Positions 39,638-49,291 of a stretch of DNA of 64,000 nucleotides are shown piece after piece. Below the pieces are notes generated by a model, which did not search any database, was not told the DNA's origin, and worked only from the letters and a program-made list of their open reading frames with translations. The stretch is from Mesorhizobium plurifarium (lineage in GTDB: Bacteria; Pseudomonadota; Alphaproteobacteria; Rhizobiales; Rhizobiaceae). The stretch is taken from positions 25,773 through 89,772 of the forward strand of contig CCNB01000005.1 in the NCBI GenBank assembly GCA_000824785.1, written 5' to 3'. The translations under genes and the position numbers were made by a program. Within the stretch, counting starts at the first letter, position 1. The number at the start of each line of letters is the position of its first letter.

Positions 39638-41089
39638 ATGAATCTCCTCGAAGTGCGCAACAAAAACTGGATGAACTTCGTCAGCGGCGAGTGGTTGTCT
39701 TCGACCGAGCTCATCGATATCGAGAACCCGGCTACAGGGCAGGTCATCGCTTCAGTCGCTGCCGCGAGCGAAGAAGGGGTCTCGAGAGCGGTCGCTGCAG
39801 CGAGAGCCTGCGTTGCAACGGGTGCGCTTACGAGGTGCCGGCCAGCGGTCCGTGCAGAAATGATGATGAGGATTGCGTCGGAGATCCGGAACCGGGTTGC
39901 GGACGGTGCCTACATAGGTTGCCTGGAGAGCGGAAAGCCGCTCGAGGCCGCAAGAGCCGAGTTCGAAGAGGCCGCAAGATATTTCGAGTACTACGCGGGA
40001 ATGGCCGACAAGATCGAAGGCAATGCGATCCCGTTGGGGGACGCTTACTTGGATTATACGATCCGGGAGCCCCACGGGATCTCCGTCCAGATCGTTCCAT
40101 GGAACTTCGCGCCTTCCATCTGCGCCCGCTCGCTGGCACCGGCGTTGGCCGCCGGGAACGCCGTCGTCGTCAAGTCGCCAGAGCTGACTCCGTTGGCGAT
40201 GATTATTCTCTTTGAGGCCATCGAACGCGCAGGAGTGCCTAAAGGTGCCGTGAATCTACTATGCGGGCTTGGGCAGCATACAGGTGCGGCTTTGGTCAAC
40301 CATCCCGACATTGATCAGATTGTATTCACAGGCTCCGTACAGACGGGCGTGTCAATCATGAAGGCGGCCGCTGAGCGATCGGTGCCGTGCGTAATGGAAC
40401 TCGGTGGCAAGTCCGCGGCCATCGTTTTCGCCGACGCCAATCTCGACCAAGTGGTCAAGAGTGTGAGGTCGGGCACCTTCTACAACGCTGGCCAAGTATG
40501 TTCAGCGTTGTCACGTTTGGTCGTCCACGCTTCTATCTATGAAGTGGTCGTGGAGAAGGTGTCGGCAATGGCCGGGACCTTGAAGGTCGGAGACGGTTTG
40601 GCAGGCGCAGACATGGGCCCCGTGGTGTCTGCACATCAGCTCAGGAAGATCGAGGGCGCATGCGACCGTGCCAAGACTGCTGGAGCGAGGCTGGTCACCG
40701 GAGGAAAACGCCTAAAGGACAAGGGAGGGTGGTTCATGCAGCCCACCGTATTTGCAGATGTCGACCCTCACATGGAAATAGCCCAGGAAGAGGTCTTCGG
40801 TCCGGTTCTATCCATTATCAAATTCGAGAGCGACGATGAGGCCTTTGACATCGCGAACGGCACGCGGTTCGGCCTCGTCTCGGGCGTCTTCACACAGCGG
40901 CTCGATATCGCTCTCACGGCGCCGCCCCGTCTGAATGCAGGGCAGGTCTTCGTCAATGAGTGGTTCGCTGGCGGGATCGAGACCCCTTTTGGGGGAAATA
41001 AGATGTCGGGGCATGGGCGGGAGAAAGGACAGGAGGCCATCGGCAGCTACGTCCGGACCAAGAACGTGGGAATCTTCTTGGCTCGTTAA
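39638..41089 (+). CDS. NAD(P)-dependent aldehyde dehydrogenase
   Basis: 483 residues, normal for the family. The catalytic Cys is in FYNAGQVCSALSR, the general-base Glu in VMELGGKSAAIVF, and PWNFAPSICARSLAPALAAGN is the cofactor-binding start. It oxidises an aldehyde to the acid; the subfamily resembles succinate-semialdehyde, betaine-aldehyde and gamma-aminobutyraldehyde dehydrogenases and cannot be narrowed. It is divergent from LysR and could process the aldehyde left when an amine or opine is oxidised. Confidence 0.93.
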   Translation: MNLLEVRNKNWMNFVSGEWLSSTELIDIENPATGQVIASVAAASEEGVSRAVAAARACVATGALTRCRPAVRAEMMMRIASEIRNRVADGAYIGCLESGKPLEAARAEFEEAARYFEYYAGMADKIEGNAIPLGDAYLDYTIREPHGISVQIVPWNFAPSICARSLAPALAAGNAVVVKSPELTPLAMIILFEAIERAGVPKGAVNLLCGLGQHTGAALVNHPDIDQIVFTGSVQTGVSIMKAAAERSVPCVMELGGKSAAIVFADANLDQVVKSVRSGTFYNAGQVCSALSRLVVHASIYEVVVEKVSAMAGTLKVGDGLAGADMGPVVSAHQLRKIEGACDRAKTAGARLVTGGKRLKDKGGWFMQPTVFADVDPHMEIAQEEVFGPVLSIIKFESDDEAFDIANGTRFGLVSGVFTQRLDIALTAPPRLNAGQVFVNEWFAGGIETPFGGNKMSGHGREKGQEAIGSYVRTKNVGIFLAR

Positions 41090-41190
41090 AATCGAGGGCC
41101 GGTAACTTCCCTGGGCAACGGGTCCAAGTCCGCTGAAACCGGCAGCTTCTTCGAGGTTCGGCGGAGCGCAAAACGAGAGGTTTGGTTTGC

Positions 41191-41343
41191 ATGGAAAAGG
41201 CATGTTTTAAGCTGGCTGATCTCCTCATTGCCACCGCGCCTCGTACGCCCTTTGGATGCGGGGGAGCTGTCAATACCAAAGATAAAGCCACCAAAAAGGT
41301 GGTTCATACCGACTACGACATTCCTGACAAAGTGATTGGCTGA
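41191..41343 (+). CDS. Possible 50-residue ORF
   Basis: Reads MEKACFKLADLLIATAP, then TPFGCGGAVNTKDKATKK and ends DIPDKVIG, with GAGAGG ten bases upstream. It lies in the gap between convergent genes on the aldehyde dehydrogenase strand. No family recognised; a hairpin CCACC AAAAA GGTGG falls inside it, which could instead be a terminator. Weakly supported. Confidence 0.3.
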   Translation: MEKACFKLADLLIATAPRTPFGCGGAVNTKDKATKKVVHTDYDIPDKVIG

Positions 41344-41369
41344 GCTAAGGTTGGGAATATCGCCAATGT

Positions 41370-42563
41370 CTAAATTGGAACCGGCTTCGCTTCAATAACG
41401 TCGCTCAGTAGGCGATACGGCAAGCACTTCTTCTCCGCTGACAGAACGTGAGTTAGGTGGCCGCCGTAGCAACAGACTGCGTTGCGTAGGACTTCATCTT
41501 CAGCGATAGCCCCAAAAGATTCGAGACTGGCAATCTTACGGATGTAAGAAAAAGTTCGCGCTGTGAGCAGCCGAGTCGCGGTGCTGGCTACCATTGAAGG
41601 AATGTGATCGCAGTTGTAATGCACAATATCTTCTTCAAAATAGGAGTGATAGAGCGAGGCCGAAGATATGCATGTTTCGACCAAATCACGATCGCATGCT
41701 GTACAATCGCACAAGATGCTTCCTCGTTGCATGGCTCTAACCATGCTTCTGTCGATAAGATACTCCATTCTCCGCTTGGAAAGATCGGAGCGACGCACCG
41801 CACAATTGAGGACTATATCGATCTCGGGTAGTGCCGCCGCGATCGTGTCCTGAGTGCGTGAAGGATCCTTGTTATCCATGACGATCAGCTTAGTGCCGGT
41901 TGCACCAATGTAGTCGACGCCATCGGTTTCGAAGCGCTTGTTGGCTTTGCTATTGAAATCCTCGCGACCTTGAGTGACGACGACGGTAACGGCAAGTCCA
42001 AGGTCCGACAAGTACTTAAATGCGGACAGACCGATATTGCCACATCCGATTATCAGAGCCCGCCCTCCGGGAAGAAAGTTCTCATTTCGCGGGCAGAATA
42101 CCCCTTTTTCCTTGGAGCACAGCTCTAGTGCTCGCTGAGCGAAGAGATAACCGGTCAGTCGGCTCATCGGCTCGAGCAGTGGTCGCCGGGCGCCTTTTCC
42201 CACCCATTCATAGGCAATTCCAAGAAACCCTCTACTGGTAAGCTCAGAAATATCCTGCGGATCAATGTTCTCATCAAAATGCAAATACGCAAAGAGAATA
42301 TGACGCGGCGTATAGTCAGAATATTCTGAGCGCAGTGGTGCTTTCACCTTGAGAAGGAGCTGCGCTTGGGCGAGGACTTCGTCTTTTGTCACCACCTCCC
42401 CCCCGTGGGCCTCATAATCCGCATCCGAGTATCCAGCCCCTTCCCCGGCGCTAATTTCAACATAGACCTTGTGACCGAGACGCGATAGAGCCTGCGCTTG
42501 GATCGGTTGGAGTGCGACTCGCCGCTCGTCTTCTTTGATTTCCCTCAAGACCCCGATGTCCAC
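41370..42563 (-). CDS. Alanine dehydrogenase/PNT-family amino-acid dehydrogenase
   Basis: About 397 residues from GTG 42563 (AAAGGGA ten bases upstream); GTG 42572 is the longer choice. The N-terminal half has the family's Lys and His (LLLKVKAPLRSEYSD, FAYLHF) and REIKEDERRVALQP; the NAD motif is GCGNIG in ALIIGCGNIGLSAFKYL. Length fits alanine dehydrogenase and the saccharopine or lysine-type relatives. HLTHVLSAEKKCLPYRLL near the end is not typical of standard Ald, so a different amino acid or imine substrate is likely. Two methyltransferase genes lie upstream on the same strand. Confidence 0.82.
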   Translation of the reverse strand: MDIGVLREIKEDERRVALQPIQAQALSRLGHKVYVEISAGEGAGYSDADYEAHGGEVVTKDEVLAQAQLLLKVKAPLRSEYSDYTPRHILFAYLHFDENIDPQDISELTSRGFLGIAYEWVGKGARRPLLEPMSRLTGYLFAQRALELCSKEKGVFCPRNENFLPGGRALIIGCGNIGLSAFKYLSDLGLAVTVVVTQGREDFNSKANKRFETDGVDYIGATGTKLIVMDNKDPSRTQDTIAAALPEIDIVLNCAVRRSDLSKRRMEYLIDRSMVRAMQRGSILCDCTACDRDLVETCISSASLYHSYFEEDIVHYNCDHIPSMVASTATRLLTARTFSYIRKIASLESFGAIAEDEVLRNAVCCYGGHLTHVLSAEKKCLPYRLLSDVIEAKPVPI

Positions 42564-42653
42564 TGTTGACACTCCCTTTCATTTTTCGGTCACTCTGCGG
42601 TCAGACCGTTCCAGTTCTTTTGCATTCCATCTGGCCGGCCCGTGGCGCTTTGG

Positions 42654-43328
42654 TTATGAAATAACCCGGAAAACCCAGTAGTGAGCCGGTTCGTCCGCGA
42701 TGTATCTGCCGTCACTTAGACATTGGGCCGGCACAACGACGCCCTCTTGCTGAAGACGCCGCACCTCATCTTCAAAGGATGTGGCCTCAAGATACCGCCT
42801 GCTAGTGCTTGCGATAACGAAGCCGTTAGCTCGCGTTACGCGAGCTAGTTCGCGTAACGCTTGCGGCCGGACTTGCCCCAGCCCGAAGACGCCGCAGCAG
42901 ACGGTAATGTCGTAGGTCGCATCCGGATATTCGGAGAGGGTCACGTTAAGGTCGGCGTCGACCAGGATATTGCGGTAGACGCCGGTTCGTCGCGCCTTAC
43001 CGGCCATCTCTTCCGTAAGGTCGAACCCGTCGATCAACTCGAAGCCAAGGCGTGCAAGTTGCACGCCGACCAGACCTGTTCCGCAGCCAGCGTCCAGGAC
43101 TGTGATGGCTTCTCGCGCGCTCGCCAGATAAGCGGCCTGCACCACCCCCGCCAGTTCGGCCACGGTTATCGGTCCGTAGTATTTCTCGCCGCTGACATCC
43201 CGATTGTACGAACTGGCCCATTCTCCATAGAATAGTGCCAAGCGGCTGGCGTCGCATTTGAGGTGGGAAATCTCGGCGCGTTTTCGTGCGGCTTGGTCCA
43301 GGGCCGGCTCTCGCTCGGGAGTCTTCAT
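42654..43328 (-). CDS. Class I SAM-dependent methyltransferase (A)
   Basis: 224 residues from ATG 43328 (GGAGGG upstream). Motif I is VLDAGCGTGLVGVQLA, followed by IDGFDLTEEMAGKA; post-motifs are PDATYDITVCCGVFGLGQV and NGFVIASTSRRYL. It resembles the small-molecule methyltransferases of the METTL27 type. It precedes the alanine-dehydrogenase-like gene by about 90 bases, so the two may be co-transcribed. Acceptor unknown. Confidence 0.85.
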   Translation of the reverse strand: MKTPEREPALDQAARKRAEISHLKCDASRLALFYGEWASSYNRDVSGEKYYGPITVAELAGVVQAAYLASAREAITVLDAGCGTGLVGVQLARLGFELIDGFDLTEEMAGKARRTGVYRNILVDADLNVTLSEYPDATYDITVCCGVFGLGQVRPQALRELARVTRANGFVIASTSRRYLEATSFEDEVRRLQQEGVVVPAQCLSDGRYIADEPAHYWVFRVIS

Positions 43329-43623
43329 TGACAATTCCCTCCGGGTTGATGGCTTGGTACAGCTGCGCTTGAACCATTAAGCTTTTCGTTGCGGAGCATT
43401 AGGTGAGGCAACAAACCGCTCGGTAAGAACTTGCCTAGGTGAACTGAGCCGGTCATAGGGGGGGGGATTTCGACCCAACCATGGTCTCCCTCGAATCCAG
43501 CAATCGGCCTGAATCCATCGTCGCCTGAAGTCACCACCTCTTCTTCCGACAGACCCCGATGGCTTCGAAGCTTCGGAGATAATTGACCGAATGATCGGCC
43601 GACGAAAGTTCCCGGACTACAGA

Positions 43624-44358
43624 CTAGTTCGTTCGGCGGTAAACGGAGATATGACGATTGCTGCCTTCGGCGAAAGCACTTCTCCCCCAATCTCCCCACC
43701 GTTCTGCGAGCTCCAGTCCGACGCACTCGGCCATGGTGTCGAGTTCTTGATGATAAACGTAACGGGCGCGATGTGGTAGTCGTCTGACCGATGTGCCAGA
43801 AAACCAGAGAAGGCTCGAGACCAAGTTCTGGTTCAGTGGATCGTGGACATGCGTATTGAGTATTGTGTTCTCGTTATCAACGAAAATCGTAGTAGTTTTC
43901 TGTCCGTTCACGAAGCCTTGCAACGCCGGGACATCTAGCTCGATCACCAAAAATCCCTGGACATCTAGCACCTCCGCAGCACAGCGGAGGCATGCCAATT
44001 GAGCTTCGCGTGTGAAGAGAGCCTTGAAAGTATTATACACACAATATATTAGGCTGTAGCGTTGCTCCGACCGGAAATTGGCAATGTCAGCCCTCCAAGC
44101 TTTCACCAACTCGGTGCGCTTGGCGAGTACTTCCAACATGCTATCCGAATTGTCTATACCTTCGACGCTGACCCCTCGTTCACTCAACGGTATCGCCACG
44201 CGCCCGTCGCCAATACCAAGTTCGAGAGCACGCCCCCCGCTACAATGCTCCTCAAGGAAATCAACAGTCTCCACTACATCAACCATTCTACCGTGTGCGC
44301 GGGCAAATTCGCTATAATTATTAGCCCAGACCTTATCATAGACAAATCCAGCGTCCAT
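43624..44358 (-). CDS. Class I SAM-dependent methyltransferase (B)
   Basis: 244 residues, ATG 44358 with AGGAGAAC upstream. Motif I reads ALELGIGDGRVAIPLSERG with VEGIDNSDSMLEVL; the middle holds YSLIYCVYNTFKALF and GFLVIELDVPAL. It is not closely similar to methyltransferase A, so they did not arise by recent duplication. The gap to A is about 295 bases and holds no gene. Its upstream DNA is related to that of dipeptidase copy 2. Confidence 0.85.
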   Translation of the reverse strand: MDAGFVYDKVWANNYSEFARAHGRMVDVVETVDFLEEHCSGGRALELGIGDGRVAIPLSERGVSVEGIDNSDSMLEVLAKRTELVKAWRADIANFRSEQRYSLIYCVYNTFKALFTREAQLACLRCAAEVLDVQGFLVIELDVPALQGFVNGQKTTTIFVDNENTILNTHVHDPLNQNLVSSLLWFSGTSVRRLPHRARYVYHQELDTMAECVGLELAERWGDWGRSAFAEGSNRHISVYRRTN

Positions 44359-46056
44359 TATCTTGTTCTCCTGTGAATACGTTCATTTTGTTGCTGCGTT
44401 GCTAGCTAATCCCGGGCTGGAAAGCTCGAAGTTGTCTGGCCGATTGGAAAAGGCGTTGCGATAGGGCGCCCCGTGGCTCCAGTAATGTGAACAACGTGTC
44501 CACGGCAGTCAGCACTAGGACATGCGTTTTGATCGGCCGAGCGTCTCCGATCGTCGATCCGACACCGTTGCCGGTCTGGTGCAAAACTGCTTTTCCTTTG
44601 ATTTCATCAACCACGGTAATCATCGCCAGAACGAAAATCTGTCGGAAACTCTCGTCTGAGGTAGGCAAATGCCGTGCCAACTGCACGAAATAAGTCTCAG
44701 GCTGCTTTCACACGGTTGTTTAGCCACTAAGATCGTGGTGCGGCAAATAATTAAATTGGTAGGCCCCGGGTCGCACCCACGACAAACCTGACAGGAGTGT
44801 CGGCTGTCTAACGCCTTTCTCGCTAGAGCTCGTGATCGAATAGCTCAGCCATTCAACTTTCGTCCTCAAAGATCAGCCGAAAGGGCCCGCGACGCCGACG
44901 TTGAAATCTCCGCTGTCGTCGGCTACGGCTCCCAGTGGTAGTCAAACCGCGCCGCGAATGCGGCAGGCTCAGGTTGCAGCTGCTAAATGAACATTCCAAG
45001 TTGAAACAGGCCGTAGAATTGATAGCCATGCAGCTCATCAATCTCAGGCAGACCGTATCAGCGCGCGATCTTCAGCATTTCGCAACGGAAGTCGGTTAAC
45101 TCGCACCGCAACGCGATCCGCGTCGCAAACATCGCACCAATCACCGTCTCCAGGAGTGACGTGCCCTGGGGTCGATGCCCGGATGGCGCGTAAAGCTTCC
45201 CACGACTGACTTCTCCCACCTTCAGTCCAGAGCCGCTCAAGACCCCCGAATGCTCAAGGTCGAGAAGGTTGCCTTGCAGAAGTCTTGCGTCCAAGAAGAA
45301 GGGTTCTGCTATCCGTGCAAGTCACTGATTTGGCACGAAGTGGGCGATACCATGCCATCCGCACCAGTTAGGCGATCACCCGCGCATCCTTCGATTGGTC
45401 TTTACTGTCGTCGCCGAATGCGCCGCCTTCACGTGGTGTGACTTGAGCAGGGACCGCATCGCGTCCGGCGGCCACAAGCCCGGCATGCAGCCAATGCGAT
45501 CGAGTCGTCGAAATAGCGGGCAAGGCCTCGGGCTCGCTGGCGATTTCCGCGGGGACGAGGGGCGAGGCGATCTCGACAAGAACCTCGACCTACCACCAAA
45601 CCCCGGCAAGGTCCTGAAACAGACTGAGACGGCTCCCCCTCCTGACCCCATCATGCGGCGGCCAGAGCGGCCGATTGCGAAGAAAGGCGAGTGACCTACG
45701 TGCGGATTCCGACGTGGAACCGCACGCCATCCCGATCAAAAGCCGGACAGGATCCGGCTAATTGCCAAAACTGTCCGCGATTTTCCTTGTCTCAGTCTGA
45801 GGGTGCACTCCAACCGCGTCCGGCATGAAATCGGAATGGGTGGCCGGCTTCAGATCGGAATCACCGTCCGGCATCACCGGAATACGCAGCCTACAGGACG
45901 GCCCAAAAAAATTGCAGGAGTGGCTTGACCCAAAGGTTCCAATCAGATCGAAGGCCCTCTGGAGCAAAGCAGCCGAAAGAACGCTGCATGGCGGCTCTCC
46001 TTCTAGCTAGTGACACACCTACAGGTGACCATTCAGTCGTTCAATCAGGAAAAAAG
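44359..46056. other. Gene-poor, decayed stretch between methyltransferase B and dipeptidase copy 2
   Basis: About 1.7 kb with only short ORFs and many stops on both strands. The left part (about 44500-44810) resembles 47240-47560. The part from 45058 to 45970 looks like IS debris but I cannot name the family. Nothing here is supported as a gene. Confidence 0.5.
44500..44810 (-). repeat. Decayed upstream-region repeat, copy 1
   Basis: Upstream of methyltransferase B. Shared blocks with 47240-47560 include GTTGCCGG / GTTACCGG, AATCTGTCGG and the tail GGGTCGCAC, ACGACAAA, ACAGGAGTGTCG in the same order. The match is partial with small indels, so it is an old duplication. Confidence 0.5.
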
Positions 46057-47028
46057 TCACTTCCATACAGACGCTGCGACGCGTAGGAAATTTTCACCCA
46101 TAATTCCTCTAATGTCCTGGTCAGAGTATCCGCGCCCACTCAGTGCATCTGCGATTTGTGGAAATGCTTCTGGATCCATAAAGCCAAGGTTTGCTCCATC
46201 CGGATACTGCGAAGGTGGCCAATACTTAGTATCCCACGATTCCGAAAGGCCAACGGTGTCCGGGAAATAGTCAAGTCCGATACCGACGTGTTCGGCGCCA
46301 ACCAATTCGACCTTGTAGTCTATGTGCTCCAACATAGCTTTAATGCTTGGTTTTACCGCACCAAGAAAAACACCTATCCCAGTAACGCCTGTCACGCCGC
46401 CCTTCGCGGCGCATGTTACAATCTGCTCATCAAACAAATTCCGTTCGTGTTCACAAATCCCCCTGCAGTTCGAATGCGAAAACACAACAGGGTCTTCCGA
46501 AATTTCCATTGCATCCAGCGAGGACCTGCAGGAAACATGGGAGCAGTCGATCACCATTCCCACTCGGTTCATTCTTCGAACAATGTCTCGGCCAAAGTCC
46601 GTCAGCTTTTGGTCTGAGTCGTGGCACCCGGACGCAGCTCCGTTGTTTTTGTTGTATGTAAGAGTCATTTGGCGGACGCCAAGCTCATAGTAAACGTCCA
46701 GCATATCAATGGAACCGTCCAAGGAATTCATCCCTTCAATGTCGAACACGATCCCTAGCTTTCCGTCCGCCTTGGCTTGCCGAATTTCTTTTTCACTGTG
46801 CACGATTACACATTGATTTTGTCGCGCAGCAACCGCCGCGCGAAAGTTAGCGAGATTCTTGACGCATTCGGACCATGGACTCACGTCAGATCCGACGTTG
46901 AGGGTCAATACTGTCACACCTGCGTCGATGTAACGTTGAAGGTATGGCGGCTCACGACCATCATCAAATTTAATGCCGGAATGAGCGTCCCAGATGAGGC
47001 CGTCGAAGGGCAGTTCTTTTTCGATCAC
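46057..47028 (-). CDS. M19 (renal dipeptidase) family protein, copy 2
   Basis: 323 residues, ATG 47028 preceded by AAAGGAGG. Same layout as the copy at 35838-36839: WDAHSGIKF (HxG where HxD is usual), IVFDIEGMNSLDG, LTYNKNNGAASGCHD, VIDCSHVSCRSS and VFSHSNCRGICEHERN. The two share gene order in the active-site blocks and the C-terminal AEHVGIGLDY and FLRVAA segments. It is not part of an obvious operon. Base composition is lower in GC than copy 1, pointing to separate histories. Confidence 0.87.
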   Translation of the reverse strand: MIEKELPFDGLIWDAHSGIKFDDGREPPYLQRYIDAGVTVLTLNVGSDVSPWSECVKNLANFRAAVAARQNQCVIVHSEKEIRQAKADGKLGIVFDIEGMNSLDGSIDMLDVYYELGVRQMTLTYNKNNGAASGCHDSDQKLTDFGRDIVRRMNRVGMVIDCSHVSCRSSLDAMEISEDPVVFSHSNCRGICEHERNLFDEQIVTCAAKGGVTGVTGIGVFLGAVKPSIKAMLEHIDYKVELVGAEHVGIGLDYFPDTVGLSESWDTKYWPPSQYPDGANLGFMDPEAFPQIADALSGRGYSDQDIRGIMGENFLRVAASVWK

Positions 47029-47239
47029 TAATACCTCCTTTAGAGCCCTGACTCGATACTCGACATTTGATCGGCGGCCGAGCGGGAGGAGGGGATGATA
47101 ACCTAGGCGTCGCCTCGACGCTCTTAGCCCTTGTCGGAACGCCCCCCTCTACCCAGGCGTCCGACAGCGGCTTTTTCCGAAGAAAATCTGGACGGGGCTA
47201 CTCAAACGAGTCCGCCACCCAGGCTCGCCAGCCTTTGCC

Positions 47240-47560
47240 TCGGTGTTTAAATAGCCCGATCGTCTCCGGTCGGCAGTCCGGCGCCGTTACCGGATTGTTT
47301 ACACTGACTGCACTTTCCTCCTCGTCTCATCGATCACGACGTTATCCACAGATGGCAATCTGTCGGCAACTCTTTCCAGAAGCCAGTCGCAAAAGAAATG
47401 CCAACCGCGCAACAGGGATCTCTGAAAGATGTTTCCGAAGTCATTCAGTGACTTAACTCTTGGCGCGATCAGAACAGTCATAGTGCGGCAGAACCACGTC
47501 GCGCAGTTGCGGGTCGCACACACGACAAAGTCGACAGGAGTGTCGTGTGGGCGTCAAACT
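47240..47560 (-). repeat. Decayed upstream-region repeat, copy 2, with a 9-base inverted repeat
   Basis: Upstream of dipeptidase copy 2 and related to 44500-44810. It contains a perfect 9-base inverted repeat CACACGACA (47519-47527) and TGTCGTGTG (47541-47549) around a 13-base spacer; the corresponding repeat is damaged in copy 1. Either a shared promoter region or ends of a mobile element. Confidence 0.5.
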
Positions 47561-47611
47561 AACGGTCTAGCCATCACCGTCGGATGACCGCGGCGCCCGA
47601 TGAGACTTATC

Positions 47612-47695
47612 AAAACGTACCACAATGGTGACCAGAGCGCCGCCTCAGGCCGCCGAAAGCTCATCGCCGTGCATGAAGCGGGCTAGCTGGCCCGC
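47612..47695 (-). repeat. 75-bp dispersed repeat, copy 3 (inverted)
   Basis: The reverse complement reads TAGCCCGCTTCATGCACG to TGGTACGTTT, matching copies at 22483-22557 and 37322-37391. The neighbouring sequence differs, so only the core is shared. Confidence 0.72.
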
Positions 47696-47939
47696 CTTAT
47701 TCATCGTCGCGGCGGTTCGAGAGCCGCCGAGCGATGGTAGTATCAGGTAGTGTGCTGAGAGTCCTGCAAATTCGCTGCGAGAGGGCGGTCATGGCAGGCT
47801 GGCGCCCGCCACGACCTTGCGCAAGCATGTCGCAGAGCTGGAGACCCGCACTGTGACGCGCTTTGAAGCATCATTGCCATTCTCATAACCGGCGGCAATC
47901 ATCTTCATGCGGAATATCGGGGACCTGGCCGGCATTGCG

Positions 47940-48390
47940 GATCATCGATGCGGCGAGCCAGACGCTCCGCAACCCACAGCTACTCCTCTACCTCGGTCAG
48001 AACAGGCCACGCCGAGGATGAAGTCAACATCGTTGGCGCGGCACCAGTCGATGACCTGTGGACTGCAATAGCGGCTGTCGGCCCGGCGTCGGCGAGGACG
48101 GGCAAGGTCCGCCGCTTCACAGAATTCCTGGATCAGGCCGCCAGCTGGAGTACTCGTCGTGATAGGCATTGAATAGACGAAGCTACTGGCCGCCGTGCAC
48201 GGCATCAAAGGTGTCGTCAATGTCGAGCACGATCCGCTTCGGAAACCGCCGGACGGAGACGCAGTAAAGATCAAGATCGCCCGGCCCATCGCGACCAGAT
48301 CCCGCGCGCCGGGCAGGTTCTCCAGCCGGCACATTGTCGATTGCGACGACTTGCCTTCGACAGATTACAAGCCGCCCATTTTTCAAGCTA
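47940..48390 (-). pseudogene. IS1380-family transposase remnant 2
   Basis: Short minus-strand frames give CRLENLPGARDLVAMGRAI, DLYCVSVRRFPKRIVLDID and DDTFDAVHGGQ, then VIDWCRANDVDFILGVA. It covers only the middle of the transposase with frameshifts and a stop after HGGQ. It is more similar to canonical IS1380 than remnant 1 in the DDTFDAVHGGQ block. Confidence 0.8.
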
Positions 48391-48426
48391 GCTGACCGGC
48401 ATATTTCAAGCTAGCTGACCGGCATA
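48381..48426 (+). repeat. Two perfect tandem copies of a 23-bp unit
   Basis: The unit TTTCAAGCTAGCTGACCGG plus four bases occurs at 48381-48403 and again at 48404-48426. It lies at the junction of the IS1380 remnant and the next ORF and includes that ORF's stop. Possibly left by an excision or insertion event. Confidence 0.7.
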
Positions 48427-48914
48427 TGTCCGGCTTCCCGCAAGGCGCCTAGGAAGAGAGCGGCATGGTCGTCGACATTAATCTTGGCCTGCATCGACAG
48501 AGGCATGCCGGTCCAATTCTCCAGTGGCGCGGTCAAAGCAGAGAAAATTCCACCGACAATGCAATGGCGGATAACAACGCCTTGTATGTCCAAAGCCAGC
48601 ACGCCGGTCCGGTCACTTGGATATCGGATGGCCGCGATCCGCTGGACCGCCGCGTCACCGTCCACCCGCACGTCGAAAAGCAGGACACCGCGGCTCCTGG
48701 CGGCTATCGCCGCGGCTTTTTCACTGAAGCCTATGGAGAGAGCGCCGACACTTTCGACCGCCATCTGGAATACCAGCGAATCCAGTTCATCCGCAGCCAT
48801 GGGAGTAATTGCGCGCAACACAGGGGTGATTGCAACGACACACTCGGCTTGTTCACAGATGTCGGCCCAAGACCGATCGTTTGGTTTGGGTTGCCGGTCG
48901 GCGACTGACGGCAT
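48411..48914 (-). CDS. Hypothetical protein, 167 residues
   Basis: Begins MPSVADRQPKPNDRSWADIC and has an even, globular composition (TPMAADELDSLVFQMAVES; SRGVLLFDVRVDGDAAVQRI; DRTGVLALDIQGVVIRH). No family recognised. The ribosome binding site is not obvious. Its C-terminus runs into a tandem repeat beside an IS remnant and may be altered. The plus-strand frames across it look like shadows. Confidence 0.4.
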   Translation of the reverse strand: MPSVADRQPKPNDRSWADICEQAECVVAITPVLRAITPMAADELDSLVFQMAVESVGALSIGFSEKAAAIAARSRGVLLFDVRVDGDAAVQRIAAIRYPSDRTGVLALDIQGVVIRHCIVGGIFSALTAPLENWTGMPLSMQAKINVDDHAALFLGALREAGHMPVS

Positions 48915-49291
48915 GCTCCGATTCGAGCCAATCCTGAAGCTGAAGGCGCGGGTTGCTAATGACGTTGGGCTTGCGCTCGAGGCTCATCAACAAACTCGGT
49001 TCCTTCAGTCCCCGAAGCTCGGCCACTTGGCCTTGATCGCGGCGTCGACAACTTTGTTTCTGAAGGTCCGGGCCTCTTTCAGAGTCTATTTTGTTATGCC
49101 TGGATCTCGGACATGCAGTGAAGTGGGCCGTCTATTAGGTTCGTGTTTCTTGCAGGCTCAGCCCGCTTTAGCACAGCGGCACGTTAGCGCATCAACCTCG
49201 TCCTCAGTTCACAAGCGAGGCTCCCTGGGGTACTGGCAGAGCAGAGAAATCTCCGGTCGCAGCCTACCCGGTCAAAACAGGAAACCCCAAG
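48915..49291. other. Intergenic stretch upstream of queC
   Basis: About 375 bases. It must hold the queCDE promoter but I cannot see a convincing one. No sequence resembling a preQ1 riboswitch aptamer was found. Long plus-strand frames entering queC from here are in other frames. Confidence 0.4.

Noticed and set aside
43325..43726. 133-codon minus-strand ORF between the two methyltransferases
   Set aside because: Overlaps both methyltransferase genes in another frame and has no recognisable domain.
49130..49291. preQ1 riboswitch upstream of queC
   Set aside because: No stem plus A-rich tail with a ribosome binding site in the expected form; the genes make preQ0 and not a preQ1 transporter.
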